From Nematostella vectensis (lineage: Eukaryota; Cnidaria; Anthozoa; Actiniaria; Edwardsiidae), in contig NC_064046.1 in assembly GCF_932526225.1 (NCBI RefSeq), positions 13,223,708-13,287,707 on the forward strand: a DNA stretch of 64,000 nt. Reading direction: 5' to 3'. Of this stretch, positions 60,601 to 64,000 are shown in pieces. Every line of letters starts with the position of its first letter. Position 1 is the stretch's first letter. Made by a program: the position numbers and the translations under genes. The notes under the pieces were generated by a model, which was not told the DNA's origin, did not search any database, and was given only the letters and a program-made list of their open reading frames with translations.

Positions 60601-63600
60601 TTTCCAACACCATTCATTTTCTTGATGATATAACCTTTTTTTTAAATTTACAAAGTGGTTATTGGCAAATCAATAAGTTTTTGTTCTTGCACACATAACG
60701 CTAAACCATGAAAACCTAACATTCTATACCCAAGCCTTTTCCCTGTGGTGGTAAACAACCCTGAAAGCTCAAGGAAACGCATATGTTCTTTGACGTAAAA
60801 AGTGGGTATTGGCAACTATAATTAAAACATTCCATGTAATAATTTCACGTGATTACAAATAAGTAATTTACGCCTATCATAGAATCGTCTGTGACGCCCG
60901 CAAAAGTGTGCTTCAGATAGCGCACTTGTTTTAAGTTCAAAGAGGATATTGTTAAGTAAAGTCACCATCGTTTCATCGAAGTGACTTTACACCTTTTGTG
61001 AAAGCTGCCTTCTATATCTCAACCCAACTCCCAATATTACAGAGAAAATGCTTCCTTTTATGTCATGGATGTAATTAGTTTTACCACTTGGTTCGTGTTT
61101 ACGACACAGCGGGTTGCCTTGAGCCCAAGCGTGCGAAGCTACCCCCTAGGGGACGCAAAGAACACGGCTAAAAACGCCGCCTGTATTGATTCTTTTGTGG
61201 GCTCGCAAACGAGAAACTACACACAGGGCTACTGGAAGCTTGAAGCGCTGGAAAGCTCTTGGAATAGGATAATTTATGTTTTAAGGTAAGAGAAGATACG
61301 TATATCAACTTTTTTATTATTGAATCTAGTTTGCGATGACAATAATTATGATGCAGCTCGTACACTGAGATCTTTAATATGCTGCGAAATCTCTTTAATC
61401 TTTTCCAAAGCTGCTGGCTTTCGTCATTCAAACTACGAAATTAAATTTGGTGCTTTTGATTGGTCAGCGTAGCTGTAGTAATAAGTCAGAGTTTAGTTGG
61501 CTGTTTTTAACAAATTTTAGGCGTAGTATGAGTAAGTGCGAATATTGTAGTATGAGTACGCGGCAATATTGCAAGAGCAGTGAAGGACTAGGGCGACAAT
61601 CCCGAGGTGGCGAGGAGAGACTGGGAATGAAAAAAAAGTGGATTCTTCCCGAAAGTGACGTATTGAACAGTGCATGACGGGAAAGTTGGTGCTGATGTTG
61701 TCGCTGTTTTTTTTGCTGTTGTAATGAATGTGTATAAAGAGGGTGGAGGGATTTATTGCAGGACTTTAGGAAATAATTCTCACGTGTAGTCTATTTGTCT
61801 AAACACTGCACGTTTGGAGTTTGCTGGTTCCCTTCGTGTGGGGTGATATTTGTAAAGAATTTTTTTTTTAATTTTACATAGCCTTTTTGTTCGCTATGGT
61901 TACATTTTACTTTTTGTAAAATGTGAAAAAATTATTCTTACAGATAATTCAGTACAATATACTTTATGAAAAAAAAACAATTGTTGAAAAAGGTTAATGG
62001 GTAGTGTTCTGTCAAGAGGAGTGAGTGGAACCAAATTATGGATACTTCTAAAATGTATTCGCATACTTTTGAGGCCCTCCACCAATGACCGACGAGTCTA
62101 TCAGCACACTAGTAGAGACTCTGTTTCCAGGAGTTTACTCGATGAAGATGTGAAGCATCAACTCATAAACGAGCGAGTCTTCAAGCGATTTCCATTTTTT
62201 ATTTCATTTTTTATTCGCATCGCTGTAGAACTTGTTATCGATTTCGGATCGTTTCTGCGTTTTCGTGGGGACAGGTTGTATCAAAATGAAAACGCTTCGT
62301 GTTGACGCGGATCCTTTTGAAAACGAAACAAAAAGGTCGCGTTTTCAAACAAAAACGGATACGTGGGGACAGGGTCTTAGTTCAGAGAGACGAAACAAAA
62401 CGTTGCTCTGCATCAAGTTTGCTGAGACAGACAGAAACTTACATTGAAATTAATCTGTCTCGCTAGTGTCACTCACAAATATGAGTGCATTTTATCCAAC
62501 GTTTTCCTTTTTGGGAGAATAAACTGATGTTGATGTGGTTTATATGATACAAATTAACGAATGTTGACTTATGCTGTGATTGGTGGAGGTCATTGAGAGT
62601 ATGCAAATGCATTAGAGCTGTCCTTACTCTTGGTTCCGGCGCTGTAAAATAAAAGTGAGAACAGGCCTTGGTAGCCTAGCCTGTAGGCGTTGAAGATTCA
62701 TCCCCGGGAACCCAGCAAGTAACTTGGCGCGTTTTTGAGAATTTTCGCTCGTCCCGCTCCACCGCGGGCGAATTTTCCACAGGTAGGCTAGCGTATTCAT
62801 AATTCTTATATTTTAGACGAATTCCCCGTAATTCATTCCATAACCACAAAGTGAAAAAACAACGTAATTTCTAGTACAAGCCTCGGTATAGCTCTTAGAA
62901 AAACGTGCTTGTTTTTTTTTTTAACAGTTTAAGTTTATGTTATATGAACGGGACTGCTATAAAAATGGAAAAGCTAGCTGTAAAGATATAATTAAAAAAA
63001 CGAAAAAATCCTTTTTTGAAGGAGTGGCAAAATAAATACATGCAAAGATAAGCAAAAAAACTTTTCCAATTCAAGTACAAATGCCAAGCCGGTGTTGAAT
63101 TATCGAGATATTGGTTATTTCTGTTTTGAAATAGTGGTGTTCGGGTTTTTCTTTGTGATGCTCGCCGCTAATATAAAGTAAAAGAACCCGCGTATTTCGC
63201 ACTTTTGCACCTTGTGAAGACCTTAAGCTTGCCGCGCGAGAGGAATTAAACGATTTTAATGGGTGAACAAAGAAGGACTTACCAGAGAAAAAACATGTAA
63301 AGAAAAATATTTAAAATGCTGTGCCTATGTTATGTAAAACTAATATTAAAAGGAAAACATTCATTTTGCACGAGTCGGCTTCTTTGGGGGATACAAAGTA
63401 TGATCCTCACGATTTAAAATAAAAGCAAGATTGGGAAATTTCGCTGAAGCTTTCCATCGAGTTGTTGAAAAGAATATAAGCTCCAGCCAAATTCAATTTA
63501 AGTTTTTCTCAAATAAATTAGGATTTAATCAGCCGTAAAGGAGTCTTGCTCGAGTACTGAAGGGTTTAATGTGACCGCGGTTTTGATTAATTTTTGACTT

Positions 63601-64000
63601 GAGAAATTTGAAGTGGTAAAGAGAGCTCCGACAAATCGGTGTGAAGCGGGGATATACTTATTCCAGCTTCTGAACAATCAACACCTCTTAAATATAAATG
63701 CACAAAAACGTAACCCAAGCACTGGCAAATTACGCAAAAATATATTTATCCTTATGGCATGGGGTTTTAGTACTGGATAGAAGCATTTTAATGCTTCTTT
63801 AAAAAGAGTCATTTTGCGGCACGTTCGTTGGGCTAATTGTTAACTGTGTCCTGTGCCGGCAGTACTGACAGCTTGAGGGCAGAGTTAGTTAGCCAATAAG
63901 CTGCTTTAAAATAAGCCATAAGCCAATCAGCGCTCACCGGGCGGTTCTCAAACTGTATTAGCCACAGTTTGATTGCCATTTAGAGCGGCGCATCCTCATA
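57632..64000. other. Intergenic AT-rich DNA, no supported gene
   Basis: Only short ORFs occur (at most 102 codons), none with a recognisable motif or splice pattern. A (TTTA)n microsatellite lies at about 57,929-57,955 and several A/T homopolymers follow. At 60,410-60,500 the motif CGGCGTCATAG occurs twice around a short inverted pair (CTATTTCCAGC and GCTGGAAAT). No array comparable to those in RTTN is seen. Confidence 0.6.

Noticed and set aside
61065-62447. Cluster of short ORFs (61-102 codons)
   Set aside because: They have no motif, splice context or protein-like composition and are within chance length for this base composition.

Overview
The window is animal nuclear DNA. It has spliced genes with GT-AG introns and a nuclear gene for a mitochondrial Rieske protein. 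It also has a rotatin (RTTN) centriole/cilium gene, an intronless class A GPCR, short non-autonomous DNA transposons and very large intronic minisatellites. The GPCR style, intron density and transposon remnants suggest a cnidarian, perhaps a sea anemone or coral. That placement is inference; the sequence proves only that it is metazoan.

Layout. About 1-49,504 on the minus strand is one gene, RTTN. I could join 23 exons whose phases agree at every junction, giving about 1,720 codons from the start Met. The C-terminal part lies beyond the left edge. A single-exon GPCR (34,787-35,770, minus) sits inside RTTN intron 12. At 49,505-50,210 a roughly 0.7 kb bidirectional promoter region separates RTTN from UQCRFS1, the plus-strand Rieske subunit of complex III (three exons, 50,211-52,385, 270 aa). 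Convergent to it is a six-exon minus-strand gene of unknown function (53,316-57,631, 566 aa). From 57,632 to 64,000 I see only AT-rich noncoding DNA.

Tandem repeats make up close to half of the window, nearly all inside RTTN introns. The key observation is that several arrays are not random insertions. Their unit contains the edge of the neighbouring RTTN exon together with its splice site. This holds for the donors of exon 23 (108 bp x 8), exon 21 (48 bp x 5), exon 18 (which appears to have seeded the whole 20.5 kb intron 18) and exon 8 (about 10 decoys), and for the acceptor of exon 14. Some decoy splice sites are intact, some are uniformly destroyed, and two sets stay open in the RTTN reading frame. 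In the exon 23 array the only two variable sites among copies are silent in the RTTN frame. I present splice-junction-seeded minisatellites as the candidate undescribed phenomenon of this window.
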